Shown one piece after another: positions 10,036 through 20,610 of a DNA stretch of 64,000 nt (positions within the stretch are counted from its first letter, which is position 1; each line of letters begins with the position of its first letter). The translations under genes and the position numbers were made by a program. The stretch is from Isoetes taiwanensis. Taxonomy: Eukaryota; Streptophyta; Lycopodiopsida; Isoetales; Isoetaceae. The stretch is from contig JAJEKV010000067.1 in NCBI GenBank assembly GCA_021234155.1, positions 4,521,279-4,585,278 on the forward strand. The letters are read 5' to 3'. The notes under the pieces were generated by a model, which was not told where the DNA came from, searched no databases, and saw only the letters and a list, made by a program, of their open reading frames with translations.

Positions 10036-10583
10036 ATTAGGGATTTTTTGAGATCATAAAAGGGCCTTCTAAGAACTGCTGACTAAGCTATATGAACTAC
10101 CAATCAGAAAACAGAACTGGTAATCCAGTCAGCAAAACAGTTATAACTAACTCACTGGATCACATTTTCTAGCATAAGTGTTATAGAAAAGTCCAAATGA
10201 GCTCTTGTTTGGTGCAATAGATAGATCTCATTGAGATCTTTCCAACCTTGGGTGGTTTGCATATCTTTTAGCCCCGTAGGATAGTAAAAAATGGTAAAAA
10301 CATATTTTTTTTGGAGTTTTGACAATCATAAGTGGTTAAAATATGGGCAAAGCACCTAAGGTTGGAAAGATCTCAACGAGATCTATCTATTGCACTAAAC
10401 GAGAGCTCATTTGGACTTTTCTATCAATAGTTATGCTAGAAAATGTGATCCAGTGAGTTAGTTACAACAGTTTTGCTGACTGGACCCGTCAGGCTCTGAT
10501 TTCTGATTGGTAGTTCATTTACCTTCATTTGGCTTAGTTGGCATGTTTTGAAGGCCCTTTTTTAATCTCAAAAAAACCCTAAT
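10036..10583. mobile_element. Foldback MITE, long terminal inverted repeats
   Basis: The left arm (10036-about 10255) and right arm (about 10350-10583) are inverted copies of each other. Each contains AGATCT-bearing sequence, GAGCTC, a GTGATCCAGTGAGTTAGTT-type block and terminal ATTAGGG with TTTTTTGAGAT. A loop of roughly 95 bp separates them. The ends read TA-GGG and CCC-TA, compatible with a TA target duplication. There is no coding capacity. A transcript through it would form a long hairpin, so it could be a small-RNA source. Its terminal sequence resembles the ends of the segment at 25746-28611. Confidence 0.85.
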
Positions 10584-10599
10584 GTAACATTTGATTTGG

Positions 10600-11100
10600 C
10601 GTGGTTTTGTCTTTACTATAAAGAGGAAATGTATTTGCTTCTGTACTTTACATTTACATGTGCCATGAAGTGCTTTTCTGGAATTCCTTTACAGGGTGTA
10701 TTAATAGGGTGTATTGCATTGATTGTACTTTGCATTTACATGTGATCAGAAATGCATATGAATTTGGTATTTGACTTTCCTTTACATTCAATGCTGAATG
10801 ATGTATTTGATAGGGTGTATTGATAAAATATTTTGTTCTGAAATGCATTTGAATTTAGTATTTGGTTTTCCTTTACATTGTGATAGCTATGTACACTAAT
10901 GTACTTCTATTTTGTCGTTACATTATCAGCAGAAAGTTTGCATGTAGTAAAAACCTACTTGCATGTAATTAACATTTGTTCTGTTTTGATTTGCATCTGA
11001 TTGTTTTTTCTTCAGATTTTGCTTCTATCTACTCTACATCTCCTCTTGATTCTGAATCAAGTGTTTACATTTCTTATTGACACCCAATTGTGTCAATGCA
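10600..11100 (+). other. Upstream region of the Ulp1-like gene
   Basis: An AT-rich tract contains two diverged copies of a block of about 100 bp (ATGCATTTGAATTTAGTATTTG, TTTCCTTTACATT at 10740-10790 and 10840-10885). It may be promoter or 5' untranslated sequence of the gene beginning at 11104. No specific regulatory element can be supported. Confidence 0.4.
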
Positions 11101-11103
11101 GAC

Positions 11104-13262
11104 ATGGGTAGTATCAAGAAAGGAAGAAGTAAAACTGCAGGTAAACTAAACAATTCATGTTTCGTGCACTATGCTTAAGTTCTGAATATAGCAAAATTTC
11201 ATGTTGTAGGTGAAAAGAAGAATGTTATTGAGAAGGGGTTGCATTTACCATTCTCAGACATCCCAATTGCTGAACCTGGCACAAAAGATGCTACTGCTAT
11301 CGATGTTGGAAGTCCATCCACATCTACATCACCTTTGAAAATTGCAACAACTCATAAGCAATCAATGCAGGATTTGGAGACAGAGGGGTATGTGGAAGGT
11401 AGGGTGATTACATTCTGATTACATTAAGATTGCATCTGTTGTAGTTAGAGTTCACTAATGTTCAATATTTTGCAGCAGAGGTTGTTTTCCAAAAAGAGAT
11501 CCCACCTGTTGAAGCCGAGCTGCTATTATTGGAGCAACTAGCTGAAAGCCCAGAAAGTAATTCTCTCTCCTTTTCAGGGTTTTTTTTTTTTTTTTTTTTG
11601 TATTTTGAAACTTACGTTGACGTGTTTACAGATAAAATTACTGAAGATGTTGGTGACGACATTGAAAAAGTTCTGAAGCTGCTGTTGAAGTTCAAGTTGA
11701 GGAAAAGGCTTGTTTTTTGGCAGGTACGTGTTTCTTTTTTTGTCTTGCTTTCAAAACATTAGAATGAAGCACTTTCTTGTCTTCAGAGACTTGCGACGAT
11801 TCAAAGGAGCTAGATGATGTTGAAGAAGCCTTGGAGATTGCAGCCAAGGCAACGACTAAATTTATGGTCAAAGTCGATGCCAAAACAATTTGGAAAAAAA
11901 GAGAGTGCAAACTGTGAAGGCGGGGACATCCTTTGCGAAAAGAGGTAATTGCTAGCTTACATTGACTTACTTATACTTCAGTAGCTTATTATATTTTACT
12001 CGTTTTGCAGGTCTAATCCACTGGAAACAGAGATTGGAAAGTATCAATTTATGCTTTATTGTCATGGATCAATTGTTAATATGACACTAACATTGACTTA
12101 CTTATACTTCAGTAAGCTTATTATATTTTACTCGTTTTGTAGGTCTAAACCACTGGAAACAGAGATTGGAAGGTATCAATTTATGCTTTATTGTCATAAA
12201 TCAATTGTTAATATGACACTAACATCTTGGATCTGACAACAGAAATGATGACAAGGATAAACTTATGGAATTCACGCCATTCAAGAACTGTCCGCCGGCT
12301 GAAATGAAAGTGGTTGCATCTGACATAGCAATTTTATGTGCAACTAACTCTAAAATGAGTAGCCGCTTAGTGGATCTTTATGGCAGGTAATAACCTGGTT
12401 GTAACCGAGCTGTATTTGTTGCTATTCCTTGTCTCTAATGTTAATCTTAATCTAATCCAGGTGCTTGTATGAGACATTGCCTTTCGAGTGGAAGAGCAAA
12501 ATCTTTTTTTATCCTGCTTACAACTATATAAGGTTTAGAGAAGCTACCAGCAGCAAAAGAAAGGGTGAATCAGCTGAAGGATCACTGAATGTCATTGAAA
12601 TAGTGAAATCAGGGATGAAGGGGATTGTGGTAGCTAAATGCCATCATATCCTTGCACCTATCCTTGACAATGACCATTTTGTGCTGGCTGTTTTTACGCT
12701 CGCACCATCTGATTCCAAGATCCTACCTGCACCAGGAATTCACGTCTTGAATCCTCTTACAGGTTATGCGACAAACGAGAAAGCAATCAAAGGGTATGTA
12801 ATACTTTAAGTTGTTGCTTTGCTTTTCTTCGCTAATTCGGTTTGTTAAATTTCGTGATATGTAGGCTGCACACACAAATGTTAACCACATCGATCGGTCA
12901 AGTATCTAGAGGCGTCGATTCCATGAAGAGAAATAATGTTAATCGGATTCAGCAAGTAGAGGTGCCACAGCAGCCCGATTTAACATCATGTGGGTGTATG
13001 TGATGGGATTTATGCACAAATATGTTGAAGCTCTTGTCTCTGGTAGAGATATGGAAGTAAGTTGTATGCCTTCCCTTGTATGTACTGCATCTCATGTTCC
13101 TTTAAATATTTCTAACCTTATTTATGGATGTCACAGATTACATCTAAATGGTTCTCTCATGAATACGCCCTGTCACGACGACAATTTCTAATAGATGCTT
13201 TGGTCATGCATTGTGATGCCAATCCGAAAGAACATATCAGCCAGCAGTCCTCTGATTTCTGA
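11104..13262 (+). pseudogene. Multi-exon Ulp1/SENP-like (C48) cysteine protease gene, frameshifted
   Basis: The gene has GT-AG exons. The first is 11104-11140 (MGSIKKGRSKTAG), then 11210 onward. Later exons are 12461-12793, 12865-13056 and 13137-13262. The C-terminal region has the Ulp1 order: a His in NDHFVLAVF, HVLNPLTG where family members usually have Asp (here Asn), then the Gln/Cys motif VPQQPDLTSCG. Ulp1 proteases cleave SUMO-like tails, and related genes are common in plant Mutator-like elements. Right after the catalytic Cys (12989-12991) the frame breaks. Adding one base to the GGG run at 12992-12994 restores VYVMGFMHKYVEALV, which splices cleanly into the last exon ending QQSSDF. 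Upstream, one exon is tandemly duplicated (11960-12230). Asp-to-Asn and the frameshift suggest inactivity unless the frameshift is an assembly error. The central exon models are approximate. Confidence 0.7.
11945..12235 (+). repeat. Tandem duplication of an intron-exon unit in the Ulp1-like gene
   Basis: Two nearly identical copies of about 130 bp lie head to tail. Each runs from TTGACTTACTTATACTTCAGTA through an intron end (CGTTTTGCAG or CGTTTTGTAG) into an exon starting GTCTAA(T/A)CCACTGGAAACAGAGATTGGAA. Differences are few, so the duplication is recent relative to the gene. Confidence 0.85.
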
Positions 13263-13520
13263 GGTGATCATGAGTCTGAGTATCTGATTTTGCAAGATGA
13301 ACTATGTAACAGGCTTATATATATCTTTTGTTCACATTTGTGTTCACATTTCCTATCATAAGGAATGTGTAAATGACACTATGCTGATAGTATACTACTG
13401 ATAGTATACTTTATGACTATGTAAGTTTTGTTTTTTGAAGAAAAAAGATTTCTGATTTAAAGAAGCCTTGTACCCTTTTTGGTCAATCAAAACAGTTACT
13501 TGATTGTTTCGACTGATATA
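13263..13520. other. 3' flank of Ulp1-like gene
   Basis: AT-rich sequence with a short direct repeat CTGATAGTATACT (about 13383-13410). No gene seen. Confidence 0.4.
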
Positions 13521-13534
13521 TTTTGTGACCTTGT

Positions 13535-14135
13535 ACCACACCACACCCCTCCACCACACTTCACCACCACCACCACACACCACCACACCACAACACACCA
13601 CAATCCACAACAACACACCACACCACAATCCACAACACCACACCACACCACCACCACAACACCACACCACCACCACCACACCCCACCACCACACTCCACC
13701 ACACCACATCATACCACCACACACCATTACACACACCACCACCACCACCCCCCACCACCACACTCCACCACCGCTCCACACTCCACCATTTGGTGTATGG
13801 TGTATGGTGTGTGGTGAATGGTGTGGTGTGTGGTGGGGAGTGTGGTGAATGGTGTGGTGTGTGGTGGGATGTGCTCGTTCTGGTGAATATGATAGTTGGT
13901 GTATGGTCTATGGTGTATGGTGTGTGGTGAATGGTGTGGTGGGGTGTGTGGTGAATGGTGTGGTGTGTGGTGGGATGTGCTCGTTCTGGTGAATATGATA
14001 GTTGGTGTATGGTCTATGATGTATGGTGTGTGGTGAATGGTGTGGTGTGTGGTGGGGTGTGTGGTGAATGGTGTGGTGTGTGGTGGGATGTGCTCGTTCT
14101 GGTGAATATGATGGTATGGTGCATGGTTTGGTGTG
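13535..14135. repeat. CCACCACAC / GGTGTGGTG strand-switch low-complexity block
   Basis: From about 13535 to 13790 the plus strand is almost only C and A (CCACCACACCACAC variants). From 13795 to 14135 it switches to almost only G and T (GGTGTATGGTGTGTGGTG). The second half contains three copies of a unit of about 110 bp marked by GGGATGTGCTCGTTCTGGTG (13868, about 13974 and 14089). The halves are mutually complementary, so single strands could fold into a very large imperfect hairpin. Long open frames here (His/Thr/Pro- or Trp/Val/Gly-rich) are composition artefacts. Confidence 0.9.
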
Positions 14136-14159
14136 GTATACACACCCTAACAGTTTAGT

Positions 14160-15715
14160 GTTCATTTCATGCAGATGGTATTGTTCAAGAGGTTTCGGAC
14201 TAACATCCGAAAATTTTGGCGATGCTTCAGATGCTTCAAGATGCATTTAAAGAAAAATACCAACATATTTTCCTATTGGCTGCTGGTTACCATATTTTGT
14301 TAGTGTGCGAGATCATAAATTCGCACCTTGAAATTCCTTGTTGGCTTTAATGTTTGTTTTGGTATACTATTTCAGCAATTGTACTTTTGCATTTTATAAT
14401 TAATGACAAAACTGTCATTAACTTGAGTTGCACCAAAAACTCGAGTTGCAAACTAAGTACCAAACATGTTTCTTATATCTATACGTAAAAGGATAGAAAT
14501 AGTTCGGTTAACTAAAAGAACAAAGTGGAAACTTCGAGAACAAGCTTAAAGCAAAAAAATAGTCACAACAACTCAGAGAGAAGAGGAGTTCTGTCATTAA
14601 TGAAAAAGTTTTTTACAAAAAATGGAGTCACAAGGACTATTGCAAAACAAGTTTCAGATTTAATTAAAAGTTTTTTACAAAGAATAGTCACAAGGACTAT
14701 TACCAAAAAATTGAAACCAGGGATTACAAAAACAAGGCTTGATCTTCGTGCCATCTTCTTCTTATATGAAAGTCGCCCCTCCATGGCATACATCTTCATT
14801 TCGAGGAGTCGCTCCTCGTCGAGGTAAGCCTCATGCACCCACTCGATCACCAAAGAATGAAGCGACAAACCGATGATCCATGATGAGCTTCTCCACCTCC
14901 GGGTGGAGTGAACTTCGCCCGATCAGAACCGGGTGGCCTCCTGAGGAAGACACGGATTCTCCAGAGGAAGACACCGGATCCTCCGGAGGAAGAGGAGGAC
15001 CGTGGTTTGGCGGGGAGGAGCGTGCACAATGGCCGGGATAGTGTTCTCATGAGTGTGGTCTTGAACTTGGCCATGACGGAAGTGAAGGAGATGGACGGAA
15101 TGGGGAAGGAGTGAAGGAGATGGCGAATAGATGATGGGGACCGTAATGGACGGAATGAAACCGCGCAGGGCAGAATTTTGGGAATAAAAAGGGATGTTTG
15201 CATGCATACGATTTTGTTTTGGGAATTAGGCGTAAGAGGAAAGGGATGTATCCATGCATACGATTTCACACCTGGGAGCAGATCCACCCACCTCAATATT
15301 TTTGCAAATGTAAAATGTATAGGTTGAACCATATTATGAGACCAATTGCTTGGTATGCGCTAGCACAACCCTAACACAAAGTTAGCAATATCCCACATGC
15401 ATATATCACAAAAATCGGTGCATATATAAATAGGGTTTTGTCGCTTATTGATAAGTGTGGATAGAGATTAGATGTTGAAAAGTTATGGCTCGTTGGCTTG
15501 TAATCTTCGCCATTGCCAGCCGCGGTCATAACCGGCCCAAGATGTAATCCTAGTCCACCCTTTTTTTTAGTAATGGGCTCAAATATCCCACATGCATTCA
15601 ATGTTCCACATGTTACCAAATCAACAATTGCCAAATCAACAAATGCCAAATGAATGGATTATGTTAAGGCATATTGTGTACCTATGCATATTGTGTTTGG
15701 TAAAGCGTGAGTCAA
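14160..15715. other. Gene-poor region
   Basis: I see no recognisable gene. 14870-15130 is relatively GC-rich and purine-biased (GAGGAAGACACCGGATCCTCC) with overlapping open frames on both strands that lack domains. 15175-15275 has a short repeat of GGGATGT(T/A)T(G/C)CATGCATACGATTT. No RNA gene is evident. Confidence 0.4.
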
Positions 15716-15732
15716 CAATATAGAGATAACAA

Positions 15733-16056
15733 GAAATATTCCTTATTACCTTGAAAGGAATATTCCTTATTGCATTGGAAGGAATATTCCTTAGCGCCTA
15801 GTTATCAGGAATATTCCTTATTACCTTCAAATGAATATTCTTTAGTTTGTTTAAGTGCACCCATAGTTACAAGGAATATTCCTATTAACTTGAAAGGAAT
15901 ATTCTTTTTTGCATTGAAAGGAATATTCCTTAGCGCCTAGTTATCAAGAATATTCCTTATTACCTTCAAAGGAATATTCTTTAGTTTGTTTAAGTGCACC
16001 ATAGTTACAAAGGAATATTCCTTATTACATTGAAAGGAATATTCCTTATTGAGTAC
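15733..16056. repeat. GGAATATTCC palindrome array (two units of about 160 bp)
   Basis: The 10-bp palindrome GGAATATTCC and one-base variants occur about eleven times within 320 bp. They are embedded in two tandem units of about 160 bp that share the linkers TTAGCGCCTAGTTATC and TTTAGTTTGTTTAAGTGCACC. Each palindrome contains the inverted pentamers of a plant heat-shock element (nGAAnnTTCn). Whether any heat-shock factor binds is untested. Confidence 0.88.
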
Positions 16057-16254
16057 AGCCCTTTCATTTGAGCTAGGCTTGTGGGATATATGCCAGCATC
16101 AACCATTGGCCAATTGGGTCAGAAAAAGAGGACAGTGGGAAAGATTTTGAGAAAAGGATGTTGAACAAATCATTGGCACAAATCATTGGTTAAGGAACAA
16201 ATCATTGGCATGGTACGAGCCATATTAGAAACAGGGGAGAAGGGAATAGACAGG

Positions 16255-16450
16255 GATAAAAATTCCTTTTTTTACCTGTGGTGACTGGTTGATTCCGATG
16301 GCGGGAGGAGATCGAACGACTAGATCACAATCCATATCCCCAATTCAAATGCAAACTCACCCGGCGACCGATTCTTGAGGAGATCAATGCCGAACAGGGA
16401 AACCAATTGAACAAAATCAAACGGAGAGGCAGTCACGAGTTCAGAGGTAC
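16255..16450 (+). pseudogene. LINE ORF1 fragment
   Basis: The DNA CTGTGGTGACTGGTTGATTCCGATGGCGG and the following 160 bp match, with gaps, the ORF1 region of the LINE at about 61610-61790 (GGCGACTGGTTGAT, TTCAAATGCA, GAGATCAA). Stops interrupt it. It is a truncated relic of a related L1-type element inserted in this gene-poor area. Confidence 0.6.
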
Positions 16451-16488
16451 TCCTATTCTTAAACATGCTTTTGTTCCTAATCTAACAA

Positions 16489-16674
16489 TTGCTTATGATG
16501 TTCTACACAGATGCACAGAGGAGACTTAACAATGTTGGAAGCATGGATCGAGCTATGGGAGTAGCAGCGGACAAGGGGGATGAGGAATCCCAATTATCTA
16601 AAGCAGAACTAGAGAGTATTCTCATTCAACTTAAACAGGAAGTTGTGCATGCAAAAGCAATCAACAAAGTGTGA
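16489..16674 (+). CDS. Unassigned short open frame
   Basis: A 61-codon frame follows sequence with a possible acceptor (TTCTACACAG at 16500-16510). It is charged and helical (SKAELESILIQLKQEVVHAK), a possible short coiled coil. No family is recognised. It lies just downstream of a LINE ORF1 relic and may be part of it or of an unrelated exon. Confidence 0.25.
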   Translation: MLMMFYTDAQRRLNNVGSMDRAMGVAADKGDEESQLSKAELESILIQLKQEVVHAKAINKV

Positions 16675-17052
16675 AAAGGGCCGAGGTTTGGAGATTCAAT
16701 AGCCTCAAACCATACTTTACCAATCTCTATCACAAATGGCAAATGTAAGTTTAGAAGCACATGTCTTGCTTCGTTAGACTTCACCAACTTCCAAACAAAT
16801 GGCCCCCGACACTCTTTCTCACAATTTTTCGAACAGGACCATTGCTGATCTCACACTGCAGGACCTTCTGGATGAATCTTGAGTCTTGAATCTTGAATCT
16901 TGAGACCTTCGCACATGTTGTTTTTTACAACTTACACTAAGTATAACAGTCTTTGGAACTATATAAACAATATATTAATGTTTGTGTTTTAACTCGGTTC
17001 ACATTCTCGACACATTGGCTTTTGTAAGTCCATGCCTTAGTGCATAGAAAAG

Positions 17053-20000
17053 TTACTTCAACAACAAGTTAACGATTACAAAGATTCTACAATCTGGCAA
17101 ATTTTCCAAGAACATTTCATGCCAATAGTTAGTCAATTCATATGCATAAGATGTACCTTTAATCTTATGTTTGACTGCTCCAATGGAAATCTCACCCCAA
17201 CCATCGACTCGGGATGGACAAGAACTTTCTTTCCTTGAATAAGCCTGTACTTTTGATGGCAACCGTGAATCAATTCAAAGTAGTTACCAGCTATAACTTC
17301 ATTACCACAATAAAATTCATTTCCATAATCATCCTTGGTGTCTTCTTCGAGGGCATGTTTCACTTCGCGGTAACCGGATGAGATAATAAGGGACCCTTTC
17401 ATAATTGTCCGGGATGTGAATGATGCAAAATAATAATCTCCAACCCCGTGACCGCCTCATCCACATTGTCCACGCCATTTGCCCACAAGTCCTTTGCTCA
17501 GCACTCCATCTTCTTCAACATTGTCCTTGTTTGTAGGCTCTAGTTTTCTCAACTCCCACCGCCACAATGATCAGCATTCTCACAAGCAAGCCAATCAAAA
17601 TTGATGCATGCCTTACAAAAACATGAAAGAGATCTACACATTAACTTTGTTGGATCATTTGGATCTATGGATGATACGCTAATGAAGAGATTGCACCCCT
17701 TTCTTGGGAGCACATCAAATCTTTGGGAACGGCCAATGTCGACACCTTCCAAAATACCCTTTCCACATCAGAAATTTTTCTTCAAGAACCTCACATGCGC
17801 TTTCAGATTTTTATCACTTTCCCATCCTTTTTTTTTTTACCTCGCTCGAGCCATAGTTTGGCTATGGCTCCTTCTCCGCCATGTGTGCCCTTCCCATGTC
17901 CCGAGCCAAAGAAATTCCAAGTGCATTCTGATCTTATGCTCTTTGATGATACCTAGTTACATGATAGAAAGCTTTTTCTCGACTTGAATTGGGCTGCACA
18001 ACCGCCGATCAAACTAAGTGGTATTTCATATGACCAAGACCATTTTCTTTTCAGCCAATTGAGGTGCATCTTGAATGCTTTTTGTACAAAGTGAGTATCA
18101 TGTGTTTTGTCATCCGAAATAAAGAAGTGCACACATTTCCTCATTTTACCCCCGGTGACCTTGAACATCGCGGATGTGGACCAATATGTTGATTTGTTCA
18201 TTGTACCAATGTTGTGCTTGAATCTCGCTGAATGGCTTCAAAGTATAATTCTCCGAGAAATCAACAACTGATAATACGGTATCATCAACGAAGACTCTTC
18301 ATGGATTCCTTTGAATTGTTTGTTTCGCCAATATGCCACAAAGTTATGATATACAAACTTCGACATATGATCAAACATGTTATCCAACATATTATCGGAG
18401 CCGCCTTTCTTGTCAATTAGCTTTAGTCTTCGTGGAAGTTCCTTTCTTCGAGGGCTCATTAACGTAACCATAGACTTGCCAATCAAGCATTTGATCAATC
18501 TGCTCCTTGTATTCTCTTGGACACAACTCAATTAATTGTTTCCCACAATTTCCACAATCTGATTTTGTACATTGTAGCTTATGCCACTCGTTGCCTGCTG
18601 CTCTATCACATACCATAGCCCTCCAAAATGTGCTAACATTATCAAATGTCTTATTCTTGGCTTGACATATTCCAGCATGAGCTTCAGATGCGCACACACC
18701 ACAATTAGATCTAACAATTTTCATGGAGTCTTGACCTCATCAAATTAAATGCCCCGCTTGTACACAAACTCTGATTGCTCATGTTTCACACAACAACATG
18801 TGTTTCTTTTTCCTTTAGCTTTCTAATGCAAGAAGGTTTTAAGTATTCAAATTGCCTAAGCCTAATCCAACCTCTCGATACCGATCCACAAAATTGAATA
18901 ATTCAGCCCAGAAAATTACAAAGTGAAATAAAATTAGTCATCTCATTACATTACATTACATACAAATCTTTTACATATTCAAGACCCTAAACTCCCACAC
19001 ATACATGTACATTCTGACATGAATTTTATTTCATTTACTATGAAGTCACATAATTTTTTGACAATTAATACATCTCCACACTAATTTCTTCTTAGTTACT
19101 GCCTACATCTACAATACATCCGTAATATACATGTAAACAAATATACATCCGTAATATACATGTAAACAAATATACATGTACGTGTTGCCATGAAATAATT
19201 TGACATTTCCATGTAGAACAACTAGGGCAGACTGCATCTACATTACATTCAAAAAGTAAAGAAATCTGTTACAAACTTTACATCAGTGTTACAAAATAAA
19301 AGACATCTTTATTCTGCCAAAAAGTAAAGAAATCTACAAACTTTACATCAGTGTTACAAAATAAAAACATTTTTATTCAAAAACAAGATGCAATTACATG
19401 CCTAAATTACAAATGCATTCGTAATGTCAATATATTGAATTGGTTGTGTCCTCTTCTTCATGACATCTCTAATTTTTGGTGAAACCTTTGAGTTATCTAA
19501 CCAAAACCGAAAGCAACCATATCCTTCATAGCCCGATCTATCGTATTTGTTCTTGATTTCGACCGCTAATGCCCAATGATTTGTTCCACCTAGTGACATT
19601 CTTTTCCTTCTCTCTCCATCGCTAGTTTCATATTTCTAGGATGTATTTTCAGCAACTTAGTCGCTAGTGAAGTCTTCGTAATTCTCCTTCCTCTCCAACC
19701 ACCATAGATAGTATGTAATGCTTTTGCAAAGAAGTCCGTCATTGCTATTTGCATTTTTGACGCCTTTGAGGCCATCCTTTAAATTCTTTTACCAGATCTG
19801 TTTTCACGATAGCCTCTTGAGGCCTTCCAATGACTGGCTCAAATAGGAATTGCAATCTTTTGTCCCCGCAATAATCTTCTTGCAAATATACTTTGATGTT
19901 TTGAGTCAAATTAGATACCTCATTCATTATGAGATTTTACGTAAGCATTCACCTTTCTTCTAATTGGCTTTGTCACGATCCACCCCTACAAACCCCTCTG

Positions 20001-20253
20001 CTTTCGATTTTTTTGCCTCGCTTGTAATAAGCTTTCCTCAAACTTCATCAATGAGAGGATTGAAATCAACCCGAGCGTCGACCTCGGTGTTTGCATGAGA
20101 GTCCAATCTTTTCTTCCATAGTTTCTTCTTCAACCGGTGCTTTAAGACATCGATCCATTCTCGGCAAAAGGGGATATAACATCCCCGCACAAAAATCAGA
20201 TTATTAACCAAATTTGTATTATCGCTGAAGGAAAGGGATTTCAATTTCTTCAA
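17053..20253 (-). pseudogene. Decayed full-length copy of transposase-like family A (GSGHGKG family)
   Basis: On the minus strand the pieces read in order across frames and stops. First is a basic N-terminal region (20253-19930), then IHPRNMKLA (19600-19680) and DNSKVSPKIRDVMKKR (19430-19500). A Cys-rich zinc-binding-like segment follows (18530-18724: CGVC, HAGIC, CTKSDCGNCGKQ). Then come VDFSENYTLKPFSEIQAQHW (about 18190-18270), FFISDDKTHD (about 18100), GGCAAQFKSRKSF (about 17970) and WNFFGSGHGKGTHGGEGAIA (about 17850-17920). The spaced acidic residues look like an RNase-H-fold DDE nuclease. In relatives I recall the third motif as DGC; here it is GGC, and stops abound, so the copy is dead. 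Related fragments lie at 5976-6900 and 45900-46620. The transposase role is inferred from copy number and motif layout. Confidence 0.65.
18725..19400. other. AT-rich stretch inside the family A copy
   Basis: The coding segments on either side belong to the same decayed gene. This interval is AT-rich, contains a duplicated ATACATCCGTAATATACATG block (19096-19170) and a second duplication (AAAAAGTAAAGAAATCT / CTTTACATCAGTGTTACAAAATAAA at 19250-19370). It is probably an intron or a later insertion. Confidence 0.45.
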
Positions 20254-20378
20254 GATACATTTGTTTCTTGAAATGCATTCGATTTAGAAGCAGCTATAAT
20301 CGATTCGGGCCAAGTTTTCGTTGAGGTAGAATCCGGAGCCATGTTTGATCGATTGAGGAAAGTTCAAAATGTGCGCCA

Positions 20379-20610
20379 AAGTTTTTTTTTTTTTTCAAGC
20401 AGCAAGATATTTAGATTTTATTGATAGAGAAGCTAGTACAAGATTTCGAGGATTTGGTATAATTATGGAGAATATTGTACCGCCAACCGCCTTTATTAAT
20501 GATAGGCAACTCCATGTAAAATTCAAAATGTACATTACAAACACTTTAACCCAGTTCAAATTTTTACATCAATATACAAAAAAATTCAATCACCCTTTCA
20601 TGCTTCTACC
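20379..20610 (-). mobile_element. Possible 3' end of a minus-strand retroposon
   Basis: A T14 run at about 20380-20394 would be a poly(A) tail on the minus strand. It is preceded (minus strand) by an AATAAAATCTAAATATCTTGC-like LINE or SINE 3' end. I could not find a convincing target duplication, so limits are uncertain. Confidence 0.35.

Noticed and set aside
12990-13000. Programmed ribosomal frameshift in the Ulp1-like gene
   Set aside because: There is no slippery heptamer or downstream structure that I can support; a lost base in a G run is simpler.
13395-14246. Several open frames rich in His/Thr/Pro or Trp/Val/Gly
   Set aside because: They occur in all frames of the CCACCA/GGTGGT block and are artefacts of base composition.
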